The notes: generated from the letters alone by a model not told the origin. Positions 32,151-41,381 are shown, numbered from the stretch's first letter. The stretch is DNA of 64,000 bases from JBCDBW01 sp039182965 (GCA_039182965.1 JBCDBW010000007.1:4282-68281), one strand, 5' to 3'. Numbers and translations are program-made.

Positions 32151-32906
32151 ATGAGTGATGGATTGAAATTGGGGGTGAATATTGATCATATTGCCACGCT
32201 GCGGCAGGCGCGTTATCGGACGATGCCGGAGGCGGGGAACGTGGAACCATCGGTTGTGGAAGCGGCTCGGATTTGTGAGGAAGCGGGAGCGGATTCGATT
32301 ACCGTACATTTGCGTGTGGACCGGCGGCATATCCAAGATGCGGACGTTTTCGCGTTGCGCGAGAAGGTAGCGACGAAGTTAAATCTCGAGATGGGGAATA
32401 CGGCGGAGATTTTGGAAATCGCGTTGGAAGTGAAGCCGGATTATGTCTGCCTTGTTCCGGAGAACCGGCAGGAAGTGACAACGGAGGGGGGATTGGATGT
32501 GGCGGGGCAGGTGGGGGCGCTTAAGGCGACGGTGGAGCGTTTGCAGGGGATCGGGACGGAGGTGAGTTTATTTATTGATCCGGAAGCGGCCCAGATCGAG
32601 GCATCGGCAGCGGTGGGTGGAGACATGGTGGAGTTGCACACGGGGGCGTTTGCGAATGCGTTTGCCGCGGGTGAGGGCGAGGAAGAATTGGGGAGTCTGA
32701 TTGAGGGGGCGAAGCAGGCGCGGGAGGTAGGGTTGCAGGTGAATGCGGGACACGGGATTACCGTGGGGAACATGGGTCGTTTGTGTGAGGTGCCGAACTT
32801 AGTGGAGCTGAATATCGGGCACCATTTGGTTTCGCGGGCGATGGCGGTGGGCTTGGGTGAAGCGATACGCGAGATGCGGGAGGCAATGAGTCAATACAGC
32901 AGTTAG
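32151..32906 (+). CDS. pdxJ: Pyridoxine 5'-phosphate synthase
   Basis: A 251-residue PdxJ, the usual size. Diagnostic stretches: KLGVNIDHIATLRQARY, DSITVHLRVDRRHIQDADV, VCLVPENRQEVTTEGGLDV, SLFIDPEAAQIEA, ELHTGAFANAF, VNAGHGITVGN and ELNIGHHLVSRAMAVGL. It condenses 1-deoxyxylulose 5-phosphate with 3-amino-2-oxopropyl phosphate to make vitamin B6. The ATG at 32151 (MSDGLKLG) is preferred over a frame start at 32115. It is convergent with the cyclic-nucleotide-binding gene; a GAGGC/GCCTC hairpin (32919-32932) lies between them. Confidence 0.97.
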   Translation: MSDGLKLGVNIDHIATLRQARYRTMPEAGNVEPSVVEAARICEEAGADSITVHLRVDRRHIQDADVFALREKVATKLNLEMGNTAEILEIALEVKPDYVCLVPENRQEVTTEGGLDVAGQVGALKATVERLQGIGTEVSLFIDPEAAQIEASAAVGGDMVELHTGAFANAFAAGEGEEELGSLIEGAKQAREVGLQVNAGHGITVGNMGRLCEVPNLVELNIGHHLVSRAMAVGLGEAIREMREAMSQYSS

Positions 32907-32930
32907 CGACATGAGCTGGAGGCACGCGCC

Positions 32931-33464
32931 TCAAAGATTGTAGGTGTTGGTGCCGGACTGGGACCCGGCGAGGACATTTTCGAGTTCGGCGATTCTGGCG
33001 TCGGCTTGTTTGAGGCGTTCCGTCATGACCTGGGCCAGGAAGCGGTAGAGGACGGCGTAGTAAGCCTGGCGTTCGGCATCGGAGAGGTCATTTAGAAATT
33101 TGGAATCTACTTTGATGCAATAGGCGTTCTCAAGGGCACTCGCGGTTGCGGAGCGGGTGAGATCTGTACTATCGTCGGTGTTAAGGAGGGCGAGTTCTCC
33201 GATGAGTTCGCCGGCGGTATCGATGCGCGTGATTTCTTTACCGGCTTTACTGATGAGGAGGCTCCCTTTGAGGAGGATAAAGAACGGGGCGCCTTCGGTT
33301 TTCTCGCCTTCGGTGATAATGGCGTCGCCTGGTTCGCATTCGACGATAGAAGTGTGAGTTAGGATTTCATCGAGGCAATCGCTGCTGATGTTCGAGAGGA
33401 AGGGGACTTTGGCGAGGGAGGGTGGAATGTTTCCAGGTTCGTGGTTATATGGGATCTCTCTCAT
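32931..33464 (-). CDS. Cyclic-nucleotide-binding (Crp-like sensor) domain protein
   Basis: A 177-residue protein. Residues about 20-140 are a cNMP-binding domain: LAKVPFLSNISSDCLDEILTH, EPGDAIITEGEKTEGAPFFILLKGSLLISK, and GELIGELALLNTDDSTDLTRSATA at the phosphate-binding cassette. The classical cassette arginine is present as LTRSATA. There is no DNA-binding helix-turn-helix, so it is not a complete Crp regulator; the last 40 residues form a helix (FLAQVMTERLKQADARIAELENVL) that may dimerise. It is probably a cytoplasmic sensor or adaptor. No operon partner is seen. Confidence 0.85.
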   Translation of the reverse strand: MREIPYNHEPGNIPPSLAKVPFLSNISSDCLDEILTHTSIVECEPGDAIITEGEKTEGAPFFILLKGSLLISKAGKEITRIDTAGELIGELALLNTDDSTDLTRSATASALENAYCIKVDSKFLNDLSDAERQAYYAVLYRFLAQVMTERLKQADARIAELENVLAGSQSGTNTYNL

Positions 33465-33850
33465 GGTTTGGTGAATGATGGCATAGAAATGGGGGGGAGG
33501 GTAGGGTGGAATTTGTGACTGGGTGAAGGCTGGAGGATAGAGCGGAGCTTGTTTAAGGTGGGGGCGGAAACGGAGTGGCGGGGAGAGGAGTGAGCAATTA
33601 TCACCTCACGCTCGTTCCGTCCCTCTGGCGGAGCCTTTGTGAGGAGCCGGGCGACGGGTCGAGCCGCAGGTTTGTTTTTCCCTTCGGAGGTGAAAGGGAA
33701 CGGGTTTGGAAGGACAGGTGGGTGAGCAGGTCCCCTTGCTTCTTAGGGAAAGAATTGTCAGTGAGCGGAGGCGCGAAGGAGGACGAGGACGATGGGATCT
33801 TCGAAATATGGGTTCGCTGGTTCGGCGAGTTTCGTCGAGCCTAGGAGCGC
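33465..33850. other. 386-base intergenic region, unknown content
   Basis: This lies downstream of the secretin-like gene and upstream of the cNMP-binding gene, both on the minus strand. It has an 89-codon plus-strand frame (33575-33844) without a family pattern. No hairpin with a T run was found. The promoter of the cNMP-binding gene should lie at its left end. Confidence 0.4.
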
Positions 33851-34492
33851 TTAGCGGCCATTGGATACCGTGACGGAGGTCGTGATTTTGGCGGTGTGGA
33901 AGCGGGGTGCCTTTATGGGGACACCGGAGGCGGTGGGGCCGAGTTCGACTTCATCGAGGTGTTGGGTGAGTTCGGGGACTAGATTGACGTCGATTTCTTT
34001 TCCGTCATTTGAGACCACGGGATCGACTTCGAGGGTGAGACCGACGTTGCGTGTTTCGAAACCGGTGGGATGAGATTCCTCGATTTCGTTCGTGTAGATG
34101 AATTCTTCGATGGCTTCGGTTTTAGCCCGTTGTCCGGAGCGCGTATGAACGATCGCGGTGGCGGCGACGGTGGCGTCGTCTTCGTCGATCATTTCTTGGA
34201 GGGCGACGCGGAGGTTGGTGGCATCGGAGTCAAAGTCGTAGTTCAGGCAAAGCTCGGTGAGGTTGCTTTGTTCGAGTTCGATGAACTCGACAACGAGAGT
34301 CACACCGCTGGCTTGGACTTGGGGAGCGGTTTTCGGTTTATCAGATGCCTTGGTGGCGGGGGCGGGGCGTGATTTGGGTGGGTTTTGTTTTTTGCCGGGG
34401 GTGCTCGCGGGCTTTTCGGGTTCTTTTTGGTCAGCAAAGCCGAGAGGCATGCCCATGGCGAGGACGCCGATGGCGAAGAGTTGTGTTTTCAT
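33851..34492 (-). CDS. Exported short protein resembling a secretin (type II/IV pilus) core domain
   Basis: A 213-residue exported protein: MKTQLFAIGVLAMGMPLGFA is a signal peptide, then about 40 residues rich in Pro, Lys and Thr. From residue 60 it reads like the secretin core of Verrucomicrobiota pilus secretins: VTLVVEFIELEQSNLTEL, TAIVHTRSGQRAKTEAIEEF, GFETRNVGLTLEVDPVVSNDG and VNLVPELTQHL. It stops where the secretin would continue into its final strands. With about 200 residues it cannot form a complete secretin ring alone. It is the last gene of a three-gene minus-strand set. ATG 34492 is chosen by the signal peptide. Confidence 0.72.
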   Translation of the reverse strand: MKTQLFAIGVLAMGMPLGFADQKEPEKPASTPGKKQNPPKSRPAPATKASDKPKTAPQVQASGVTLVVEFIELEQSNLTELCLNYDFDSDATNLRVALQEMIDEDDATVAATAIVHTRSGQRAKTEAIEEFIYTNEIEESHPTGFETRNVGLTLEVDPVVSNDGKEIDVNLVPELTQHLDEVELGPTASGVPIKAPRFHTAKITTSVTVSNGR

Positions 34493-34579
34493 GTTGGAGC
34501 AGGTTGATGGTGAGGACCTGCGAGTGCTTCCGAATTCACTCGTGGGCCGAGAGAGACGTAAGACCAAAAGGGGCGTTGG

Positions 34580-36529
34580 TCAAGGTTGGTCGGGGGTGTC
34601 TTCGGGGGCGATATCCGATGCGAGGGACGTGTTTTCGTCGGGAAGAACGAGTTCGACGAGGCGATTGACGCCCGCTTTGGCGAAAGTGGAGTTGGGATAC
34701 ATGCGACGAGCTTTGAGATACCAGGCGAGAGAAGAGCCGGTTTGATTGCGATCTTCGAGGCGTTCGGCTTCTTTGAGGGCGCTGACGAAGGGGGCGACAT
34801 CGGTGGCGAGGTCGGAGCGAACCGTGCTGAGTTTGGGGTCATCGGAGAATTCTTGATGGAGTTCCTCAACGGTCTCCCAGGCGCCGTGTTTGTCCCCGAG
34901 CTGAGTCAGCTTTTCTGCTTGGTTGATGGAGAGATCGATTTTTGCGATGTCGTTTAGAATCGCATCGAGCTGGGCGGCGCGTTCGGCATCGCCGACTGTG
35001 GCGGCGATGTAGCGGCCCTTGTCGTCGAAGATTTGGCGGAAAGAACGGGTAGCGATGAGGCGGTCGAGATCGTTCAGGGTGGTGCTTTTGATGTCGGCTT
35101 GATCGGCGATCAGGTTGAACTCCTTGGTGAGTTCGGGGTTAGTGGGCCAGATCTCGGTGGCGAGTTCGATATTTTTTTCGTAGGTCTCGGTATCCCCGGC
35201 CATGGCGGCATTTTTGGCTTTTCGGATGCGCATGGAGGCCACTTGTTTCGCGGTTTGGACGGCGGCCATTGGTTTGGAGTAGTCGAAGTCCTTGGAAGTC
35301 TCACGAAGGCGATTGATGAGTTCTTCGGCGAGGGTGTAGTCTTTAACTTCGATGGTAGAGAGGAGTTGGTTTGCGTCGCGGACGAACTGGAGAACTTTTT
35401 CTTTGTTGGTGCGATCGAGGGTGCGGACTTTTGGCAGGTATTCGCCGACGACAAAGGCTTCGGAGAGGCGTTTGGAAGCGGACTCCAGTTGATTTTGCCC
35501 GAGGTGGTATTCAAAGGCGTTGACGCCCTCATCGACGTCTCGGATGAGTTCGTTTGAGGTGGATTCGAGGGTGGAGATGGTGGGGTTAAAACCGACGCTT
35601 TGGGCGAAAGCTTTTTGGGCGTCCGATTCTTCTTCGAAGTGAAGTTTGTTGTCTCCGTCGCCGAAGAGCTTGCGATAGAAGCGGCAGGCCATGACGACAT
35701 GTTCGTGTCGGCGTTGGAGGAAGAACTGGACGATAAGGGCTTGGAACTCGACTTTGCTTTGGATTTCCGAAGCAGCGATGCGGGTTTTATTGGCGACCCG
35801 TTGGGCTTCGATTTCGAGGATGCGTTGTTCGTATCCTTGAAGGACACCGGGGTCCTGTTTTTCTTCTTCGCGTTCTTTATCCTGCACTCCGGCTTCGTCC
35901 TGGTTGTTGACGGCGCGGTCGGTGCGATCCCGGTTATCTTTTTGGAGATCGTAGTTTCGGCGCACGCGACCACTTTCGGCGTCGAGTTGAGTATTGATAC
36001 GATTGAGTTCCTGAGCCTTGTTTTGGGAGAGATAGGTGCCGTAGATGGCATTCAATAGAGAATCGCAGAGGCGTGCGTCGGCGTAGTAGCTCGCGGCTTG
36101 TGGGAGGAGAGAAATGGCGCGTTGAAGGTCGGGGCCTCCGGGATTTTTAGGAGACAGATAGGCGAGAATCTGGTCGAGGGTGTCGCGATACTCTTGATCG
36201 GCTTCCGAGGTTTGGGCGGGGGCGGCGAGGTATTTTTCGAAGCGCGCGGAGAAGATGCGGTTATCGAGGACGTTCCAAGTGCGGCCGTCGAAGGAGAACG
36301 TTTCGGAAGCTGCGTCGAAGAGGGGGATGTCCGTTCCGAGGACGGAGGTATCTTTTTTTTGGACGTTGCCGCCCGTTTGGGAAGCGGGTGCCGAGGGGGA
36401 AGGGTTAGAGGGAGTGGTGAGGACTTGGGCTATTGAGGTGAGAGGGAGGAGAAGCAGCAGGAGGAAGATGCGGGAAGCACGGCGAGACTGGATGCGAATG
36501 GGTGTATGAGTTAACAGGGAGGCGGTCAT
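34580..36529 (-). CDS. Large exported coiled-coil/helical-repeat protein of unknown function
   Basis: A 649-residue exported protein with signal segment IFLLLLLLPLTSIAQV (residues about 21-36) after a basic n-region. The mature part is nearly all helical. A central stretch (residues about 175-245) rich in Asp, Glu, Arg and Gln reads as coiled coil (NRDRTDRAVNNQDEAG, KEREEEKQDP), and the C-terminal third resembles tetratricopeptide-type helices (AWYLKARRMYPNSTFAKAGV). The ATG at 36529 leaves a 13-base gap to the upstream gene; the frame start at 36619 would overlap it. No enzyme motif. It lies between a membrane-anchored gene and a secretin-like gene, so an envelope assembly role is plausible. 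Confidence 0.75.
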   Translation of the reverse strand: MTASLLTHTPIRIQSRRASRIFLLLLLLPLTSIAQVLTTPSNPSPSAPASQTGGNVQKKDTSVLGTDIPLFDAASETFSFDGRTWNVLDNRIFSARFEKYLAAPAQTSEADQEYRDTLDQILAYLSPKNPGGPDLQRAISLLPQAASYYADARLCDSLLNAIYGTYLSQNKAQELNRINTQLDAESGRVRRNYDLQKDNRDRTDRAVNNQDEAGVQDKEREEEKQDPGVLQGYEQRILEIEAQRVANKTRIAASEIQSKVEFQALIVQFFLQRRHEHVVMACRFYRKLFGDGDNKLHFEEESDAQKAFAQSVGFNPTISTLESTSNELIRDVDEGVNAFEYHLGQNQLESASKRLSEAFVVGEYLPKVRTLDRTNKEKVLQFVRDANQLLSTIEVKDYTLAEELINRLRETSKDFDYSKPMAAVQTAKQVASMRIRKAKNAAMAGDTETYEKNIELATEIWPTNPELTKEFNLIADQADIKSTTLNDLDRLIATRSFRQIFDDKGRYIAATVGDAERAAQLDAILNDIAKIDLSINQAEKLTQLGDKHGAWETVEELHQEFSDDPKLSTVRSDLATDVAPFVSALKEAERLEDRNQTGSSLAWYLKARRMYPNSTFAKAGVNRLVELVLPDENTSLASDIAPEDTPDQP

Positions 36530-36542
36530 GGCGGGGGCAGTT

Positions 36543-36965
36543 TTAGTTTTTCTCGATGTTTTCAGCGACGAGGGTTCCATCGCGGCCGACTTCGACAACG
36601 AAGCGAAATCGTGAGCCACGATCGATGTTCATTTTTGAAAAGTCTTGGGGGACGTGGATGGGGAGGGGGGTAATTTCCCCGAAGTTGTCTTCGGCTTCGA
36701 TGGAGAAGAGGCGTCCATTATTGGGGGTCCATTTCAATTGATCTTCGACGATGCCGGTGACGGCATAGACATTTCCGCGGAGGGAATTGGCATTTTCCAG
36801 GTAGTCGGAGACGTTGAGGTTAGTCGCGCGTTGGCTGGACGCGGCTTGGGAGCGGTGGGAAAAGGTTTTGAGAATCAGGAATCCGATACCGGCGACGAGA
36901 ATGATCGCGACGACGAGGCCGACTATTTGCTGTGGGGAGATACCTGAACTGGCGCGGCGTGGCAT
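36543..36965 (-). CDS. Membrane-anchored protein with a small beta domain
   Basis: A 140-residue protein. One transmembrane helix IVGLVVAIILVAGIGFLIL (residues about 14-32) is followed by a periplasmic part with strand-rich NVYAVTGIVEDQLKW, RLFSIEAEDNFG and RFRFVVEVGRDGTLVAENIEKN. The last part resembles an OB-like fold (tRNA-type or NfeD-like arrangement), but no family is certain. First gene of the minus-strand set that ends with the secretin-like protein; spacing to the next gene is 13 bases, so translation is likely coupled. Confidence 0.72.
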   Translation of the reverse strand: MPRRASSGISPQQIVGLVVAIILVAGIGFLILKTFSHRSQAASSQRATNLNVSDYLENANSLRGNVYAVTGIVEDQLKWTPNNGRLFSIEAEDNFGEITPLPIHVPQDFSKMNIDRGSRFRFVVEVGRDGTLVAENIEKN

Positions 36966-37051
36966 GGGATAAGGTTGATCGGGTTACCGGTTAGTCGATT
37001 GATCGACTGCGGTAGCATTAACTTAGGGTGGATGTGGGGGAGAGGCAACTG

Positions 37052-38917
37052 TCAGGTCCAGCGGTTTCGTTTACAGCCGATATAGGCGAGGGTGAGGCCG
37101 ACGAGCATGTGGATGAGGAGGATGAGGATGCATGTGGGGGCGGCTTCGATGGTGGTGTCGGTGGTTTTGCGGACGGCTTCGAAGAAACCGCTATCGAGGG
37201 TGCTGACGATGCCGGACCAGCTCCAGTAGGCGGAAATGAAGGGGCGGGTGAATGATTCCACGGCGGCGGGCAGGGCGAGGACGGCGCCGGAGAGGGGGAG
37301 CTGGAAGCCGACGAGATAGACGGAGAGAAGGCTGGATTGTTCGGGTGACCGCATGAGACCTGAGATGCCGAGGCAGACGAAGGTCATGGCGAGGGTCACG
37401 AGGATGAGGAGGAGCGAGTGGTAGAGGGGATCGCCGGGGATCTGGCAGAAGCTTTCGACGAAGACGAACATCCAGACGGCCTGGATGGCGGCGATGACGG
37501 CGAGGATCCAAATTTTTGAAGCGAGATAGGCGAGGGGGCGGAGGCCGGCGAGTTTTTCCTTTTCGAAGAGGAGGCGTTCCCCGGCGATTTCGCGGGCGGA
37601 GTTATTTGATGCCATCAAGGTGAGCAGGATGACCTGAAACATGATGAGGCCGGAGACGAGTGAACCGGTCTTCAACTGTGCTTGGAGGAAGCCGGCTTGC
37701 TCCTGGAGTTCATCGACGATGTTTTCGTTCATTGTTTCCGAGAGGCGTTTGATGGGTTCAATGCCTTCGGTAGCGAAGATCACGACGAGGATGGGGAAGC
37801 CGAAGAGGATGGCGAGTTGGAGGAAGAATTGGACGCGATCGCGGAGGAAGATTTTCCATCGCCTTGAGGTGAGGGCGAAAAACTGGCTGAAAATGTTGGG
37901 AAGCTTGACGGCGGGGAGACTGTTGCCATCGGCCTCGGAACGCGGTTTGTCTGAGTGTTCGGCTTTGGCGGAATCGGATGCTTCCTTGAAGAGTTGGATA
38001 GTCTTGGGTGAGATCATCTCGTCGGACGAGGACTCTTCCTCTCCTTTCGAGTCCGGAACTTGGGATGGGGGCAGTTCGTCGTAGTATGCGGAGCGGTGCT
38101 TCAACCAGGACTGTCGCCATTCGTCGGCGGGCCTGCGGGCGAGCTGGGGGTAAACGTCTTCGGCTTCTTCGACGGAGAAGTAGTGAGCGAGGGCGCGCGG
38201 CGGGCCATGGTATACGACATTGCCTTCGTGGACGACGATGACGCTGTCGTAGATCTCAAGGTTTGCGAGACTATGCGTGACGCTAGCGACAATGCGGTCT
38301 TGCTGGCGTGAAAGCTGGTGGAGGAGTTTGACGATGTCGCGTTCCGAGCGAGGATCGAGTCCGGACGTGACTTCGTCGCAGAGGAGGAGGACGGGATTAC
38401 TGACGAGTTCGAGGGCGAGCCCGAGGCGTCTTTTTTGACCACCGGAGAGGACTTTGACCCGATTTTCGCGGACGTTGTCGAGGCCGACCTGATCGATGAC
38501 GGAGTCGGCGAGGTCATAGACTTCCTGACGCGACTTGGTGGCGACGCGAAGCTGGATGGCGTACTCGACTGATTCTTCGACGGTGAGGTGATCGTGGGCA
38601 ATGCTGAACTGGGGGACGTAACCGATCTCGGTGGGTTCGAGGTCGCCTTCAGTGGCGAGATTGCGGCCTTTCCACCAGATGGAGCCGTCGGATTCGGCTT
38701 GGATACCGGCAATGGTTTTGAGGAGGGTGGTTTTGCCGCAGCCTGAGGGGCCAACGATGGCGACGAAGTGGGAACCGGGAAGGCGGAGGGAGGCTTTGTG
38801 GATGAGATCAACCTCTTCGCCTCGGCGATTGATGGTGAAGGAGATGTCGTGGAGTTCGAGCACAGTATCTTTTGGGGGGGTGGCGGGAGGGGTTGGGAAT
38901 TCGTGGTTTGCGGGCAT
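37052..38917 (-). CDS. ABCG-type ABC transporter half-protein (ATPase + ABC2 membrane domain)
   Basis: A 621-residue fusion. Residues about 15-240 are an ABC ATPase with Walker A GPSGCGKTTLLK, signature LSGGQKRRLGLALEL, Walker B LLLCDEVTSGLD, and the switch His in SVTHSLANLEIYD. A linker about 250-350 is acidic and Ser-rich. Residues about 350-621 are an ABC2-type membrane domain with six hydrophobic segments. The ATPase-then-membrane order, with one of each, is that of ABCG/White half-transporters, which work as dimers and often move lipids or drugs. Substrate unknown. It is divergent from the AsmA-like gene by 54 bases. Confidence 0.9.
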   Translation of the reverse strand: MPANHEFPTPPATPPKDTVLELHDISFTINRRGEEVDLIHKASLRLPGSHFVAIVGPSGCGKTTLLKTIAGIQAESDGSIWWKGRNLATEGDLEPTEIGYVPQFSIAHDHLTVEESVEYAIQLRVATKSRQEVYDLADSVIDQVGLDNVRENRVKVLSGGQKRRLGLALELVSNPVLLLCDEVTSGLDPRSERDIVKLLHQLSRQQDRIVASVTHSLANLEIYDSVIVVHEGNVVYHGPPRALAHYFSVEEAEDVYPQLARRPADEWRQSWLKHRSAYYDELPPSQVPDSKGEEESSSDEMISPKTIQLFKEASDSAKAEHSDKPRSEADGNSLPAVKLPNIFSQFFALTSRRWKIFLRDRVQFFLQLAILFGFPILVVIFATEGIEPIKRLSETMNENIVDELQEQAGFLQAQLKTGSLVSGLIMFQVILLTLMASNNSAREIAGERLLFEKEKLAGLRPLAYLASKIWILAVIAAIQAVWMFVFVESFCQIPGDPLYHSLLLILVTLAMTFVCLGISGLMRSPEQSSLLSVYLVGFQLPLSGAVLALPAAVESFTRPFISAYWSWSGIVSTLDSGFFEAVRKTTDTTIEAAPTCILILLIHMLVGLTLAYIGCKRNRWT

Positions 38918-38971
38918 GATTTAACTGGAATAAGGTGCCGCTGACGAGGGATAATTCCTTGGAGATGTGTC

Positions 38972-40621
38972 ATGGCGCAGCGTGAAGGAAAGAGTATCGG
39001 GACAGGTTTTTTGAAGCTTGTGTTGGCAGCGGTGTTCATTGTGGTGGTGGTGGTCGTGGGGTTGGTGGCCGGCACGGGGATGTGGATCAAGGGGTATTTG
39101 CGGGGAGACTCTTTCCGCGAGCTGGCGAGTATCAAGACGTCCGACGCGTTTCGAGCGGACGGCGAATACGAAACGATTTCGTGGACCGGGTCTTCTTCGG
39201 TTTATTCGGATGGTTATTCGGCTCGAGGTTTACCGGAATCGACGTTCACGAAAATTGATGCGGAGGGAGTGCGGGCGCAGACGAACGTGGGAGACTTGTT
39301 AGGGTTCTGGAACTTATTACGGTTTTGGGAACTGTCAGGTCAGTCGCTGGAGATTCCGGAGGTCAGCGTCAACCGTTTGACGTTGCAGGCTGAGACCCAG
39401 AAAGCGCGACCGATCGTGATTGAGGAAACGACGAAGATCGAGGAAGCGGGGCCAGCGCCGCCTTTGCCTGTGGATGGTCATTTAGGCAACGGAGGAAACA
39501 CTGTGGAAGCGCTGACTTTGGGCAGTGATGAGGCGGTGACTGAGACTGTGGTGGTGATGGAGGAGGAGAAGGGATTTTTTGCGTCTTTGGCGCCTCAGGA
39601 AGTACGTTTGGACAAGGTGAACATCGCGGAGACGAACGTCTTTGTGACGGAGGGGGGCGAGCGGAGGCTGGCGATCACGGGAGTGGAGACGCGTTTACAA
39701 CCGATGGACGGGACGGATTACGAGGGTTGGCGTGTAACGGGTATAGGAGGGAAGGTGGTGATAGAGGGCGTGCCGGAGTTGGAGATTGATTCAATCAACA
39801 CCAATTTTCGAGGTCCGGCGGTCTATATTACGGATGCGGGTGCGCGAATTTTTGGTGACGGGATGATTATGGGGAGCGGAGAAATGCATTTTGGAGGGGA
39901 GGAAGGGACGATGGATTTGAGGTTACGAATTGGCGACATCAATGTCGCGAACATTGTGGATGAGGAATGGCAGTCCCGGGTGCAGGGGATCTTGTCGGGC
40001 GATGTACGGGTGACGGGGAATCCGGGAGAGGTAGAGACGCAGCGCAAGGCGGGGACGCTATCGATTTCGAAGGGAGTGTTGGAGAACGTTCCGGTGCTGG
40101 AGCAGATCGCGAATTATGCGAAGGCGGAGCGATTTCGGCGGTTGGTATTGACCAAGGTGACGGCGGATTTTGAGTCGATGGGAGAAGAGACGGTGTTTCG
40201 CAACATCGACGTGGAGTCGGATGGGTTGACGCGGATCACCGGGACGGTGGCTGTAAAAGGGGATTTGATTCGGGGGCAGTTGCGGGTTGGGGTGACGCCG
40301 GGGACGCTGCAGTGGATTCCAGGTGCGGAGCAGCAGGTGTTTAAGGATTCGGCAGAGGGATACCTTTGGACGGACGTGAAAGTGGGAGGGACCTTGGATA
40401 AGATTGACCAAGATTTAAGCGGGCGATTGATGTCGGCGGCGGCGGGGGCGATTGTCGGGGTGCCGATCGAGGGGGCGGAGAACGCGCAGGATGTGTTGCA
40501 GGACATGGGGAATCAGCTGACGGAGGAGATATCGCGGCAGACGGGGAAAGATGCGAAGGAGATTGAGGAGGCGGCGGAGAAGTTGTGGGACAATTTGCGG
40601 AAGAGTTTTTTGGGGGAGTGA
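38972..40621 (+). CDS. Membrane-anchored AsmA-like protein
   Basis: A 549-residue protein. The N-terminus has one transmembrane segment (LKLVLAAVFIVVVVVVGLVAGTG, residues about 15-37). The rest is beta-rich: LDKVNIAETNVFVTEGGERRLAITGVETRLQ, DGMIMGSGEMHFGGEEG, and GDVRVTGNPGEVETQRKAGTLSISKGVLENVPVLEQI, similar to AsmA/TamB-like C-terminal domains. Near the end GVPIEGAENAQDVLQDMGNQLTEE resembles other AsmA-like tails. AsmA-type proteins bridge inner and outer membranes and may carry lipids. Start ATG 38972. It is possibly a monocistronic unit that converges with the next gene. Confidence 0.75.
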   Translation: MAQREGKSIGTGFLKLVLAAVFIVVVVVVGLVAGTGMWIKGYLRGDSFRELASIKTSDAFRADGEYETISWTGSSSVYSDGYSARGLPESTFTKIDAEGVRAQTNVGDLLGFWNLLRFWELSGQSLEIPEVSVNRLTLQAETQKARPIVIEETTKIEEAGPAPPLPVDGHLGNGGNTVEALTLGSDEAVTETVVVMEEEKGFFASLAPQEVRLDKVNIAETNVFVTEGGERRLAITGVETRLQPMDGTDYEGWRVTGIGGKVVIEGVPELEIDSINTNFRGPAVYITDAGARIFGDGMIMGSGEMHFGGEEGTMDLRLRIGDINVANIVDEEWQSRVQGILSGDVRVTGNPGEVETQRKAGTLSISKGVLENVPVLEQIANYAKAERFRRLVLTKVTADFESMGEETVFRNIDVESDGLTRITGTVAVKGDLIRGQLRVGVTPGTLQWIPGAEQQVFKDSAEGYLWTDVKVGGTLDKIDQDLSGRLMSAAAGAIVGVPIEGAENAQDVLQDMGNQLTEEISRQTGKDAKEIEEAAEKLWDNLRKSFLGE

Positions 40622-40701
40622 GTTGCGGGGTATTAGGATTCGGGATTGAGTCCTCCGTAGTTAGACGGGGCTGATGGGGGCGGGCCGTAGACTTGTATAG
40701 A

Positions 40702-40733
40702 GCGGGTGAGCGGGCCGCTCGCCCGTACCGGAG
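40702..40733. repeat. REP-like palindromic intergenic element, copy 2
   Basis: GGGTGAGC (40704-40711) pairs with GCTCGCCC (40717-40724), with one G-U pair and a five-base loop, followed by GTACCGGAGC. It lies between the convergent AsmA-like gene and the 40755 gene and resembles the element at 21315. It may also end transcription in both directions, though no T run follows. Confidence 0.45.
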
Positions 40734-40754
40734 CAACGAGAGCGTTGGAAGCGG

Positions 40755-41339
40755 TCAGTTTACGATGACCTTGTTGTCTTTCCCGCGACCTTTTTGGAGG
40801 GCCCAGACTTTGTAGATGTGGTCGTAAATGACTTGGAGGGCTTCAACGTTGTCGAGGCGGTATTCGGAAGTTTTGGCGTGGGTGGTGTTGGGGTAGTTTT
40901 TGACGACTTCGGTCCACACCTCTTCGGTGTCGGTGCGTTCGGTGGTCTTTTCGCCGAGGGCCTTGAGGCGGTCGAGGGCGAGGCGGCCGATGGCGAGGGG
41001 TGATTCTTCGGTGACGGCTTCAATGTAGTAGTATCGGGCGACGACGGGTCCGCGGGTGGCGACGGTGAGTTCGTAGACTCGTGCGGCGCCATCGACGACG
41101 TAGGTGTGTTTCGAGACTGAAGTAATGTCATTGACGCGCACGACGAAAGTGCCACCGGGAGACTGGCATTCCCAGAAGCCTTGGGTGCCGTCGTCATCGG
41201 TGTCCTCTTCTTCATCGCCTCCGGGGGCGGAACCATCTTGGGCGGGTGCGGTGGTTGCAACGGACAAAGAGAAGGAAGTGGCGGTGGCAAGGGCGAAGAA
41301 GAGTGGGAAGACGGAAGTGAGCGGGGTGTTTATTTTCAT
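40755..41339 (-). CDS. Secreted protein of unknown function
   Basis: A 194-residue protein with a signal peptide of about 35 residues (MKINTPLTSVFPLFFALATA and on to APAQD). The mature N-terminal part is acidic and low-complexity (GGDEEEDTDDDG). A small beta domain follows (FWECQSPGGTFVVRVNDI, VSKHTYVVDGAARVYELTV) and the C-terminal half is helical (AIGRLALDRLKAL, EVWTEVVKNYPNTTHAKTSEYRLD). No family is recognised. It is in the same direction as, and 42 bases before, the membrane protein gene at 41382, whose transcript should run into it from further right. Confidence 0.65.
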   Translation of the reverse strand: MKINTPLTSVFPLFFALATATSFSLSVATTAPAQDGSAPGGDEEEDTDDDGTQGFWECQSPGGTFVVRVNDITSVSKHTYVVDGAARVYELTVATRGPVVARYYYIEAVTEESPLAIGRLALDRLKALGEKTTERTDTEEVWTEVVKNYPNTTHAKTSEYRLDNVEALQVIYDHIYKVWALQKGRGKDNKVIVN

Positions 41340-41381
41340 GGGTCGAGCCTTTCAGAAGGATGACGCGTTCCGGGGGGGCTG

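Noticed and set aside
33575..33844. 89-codon frame in the 386-base gap before the cNMP-binding gene
   Set aside because: No start signal and no family resemblance; long open frames arise easily on the G-rich strand here.
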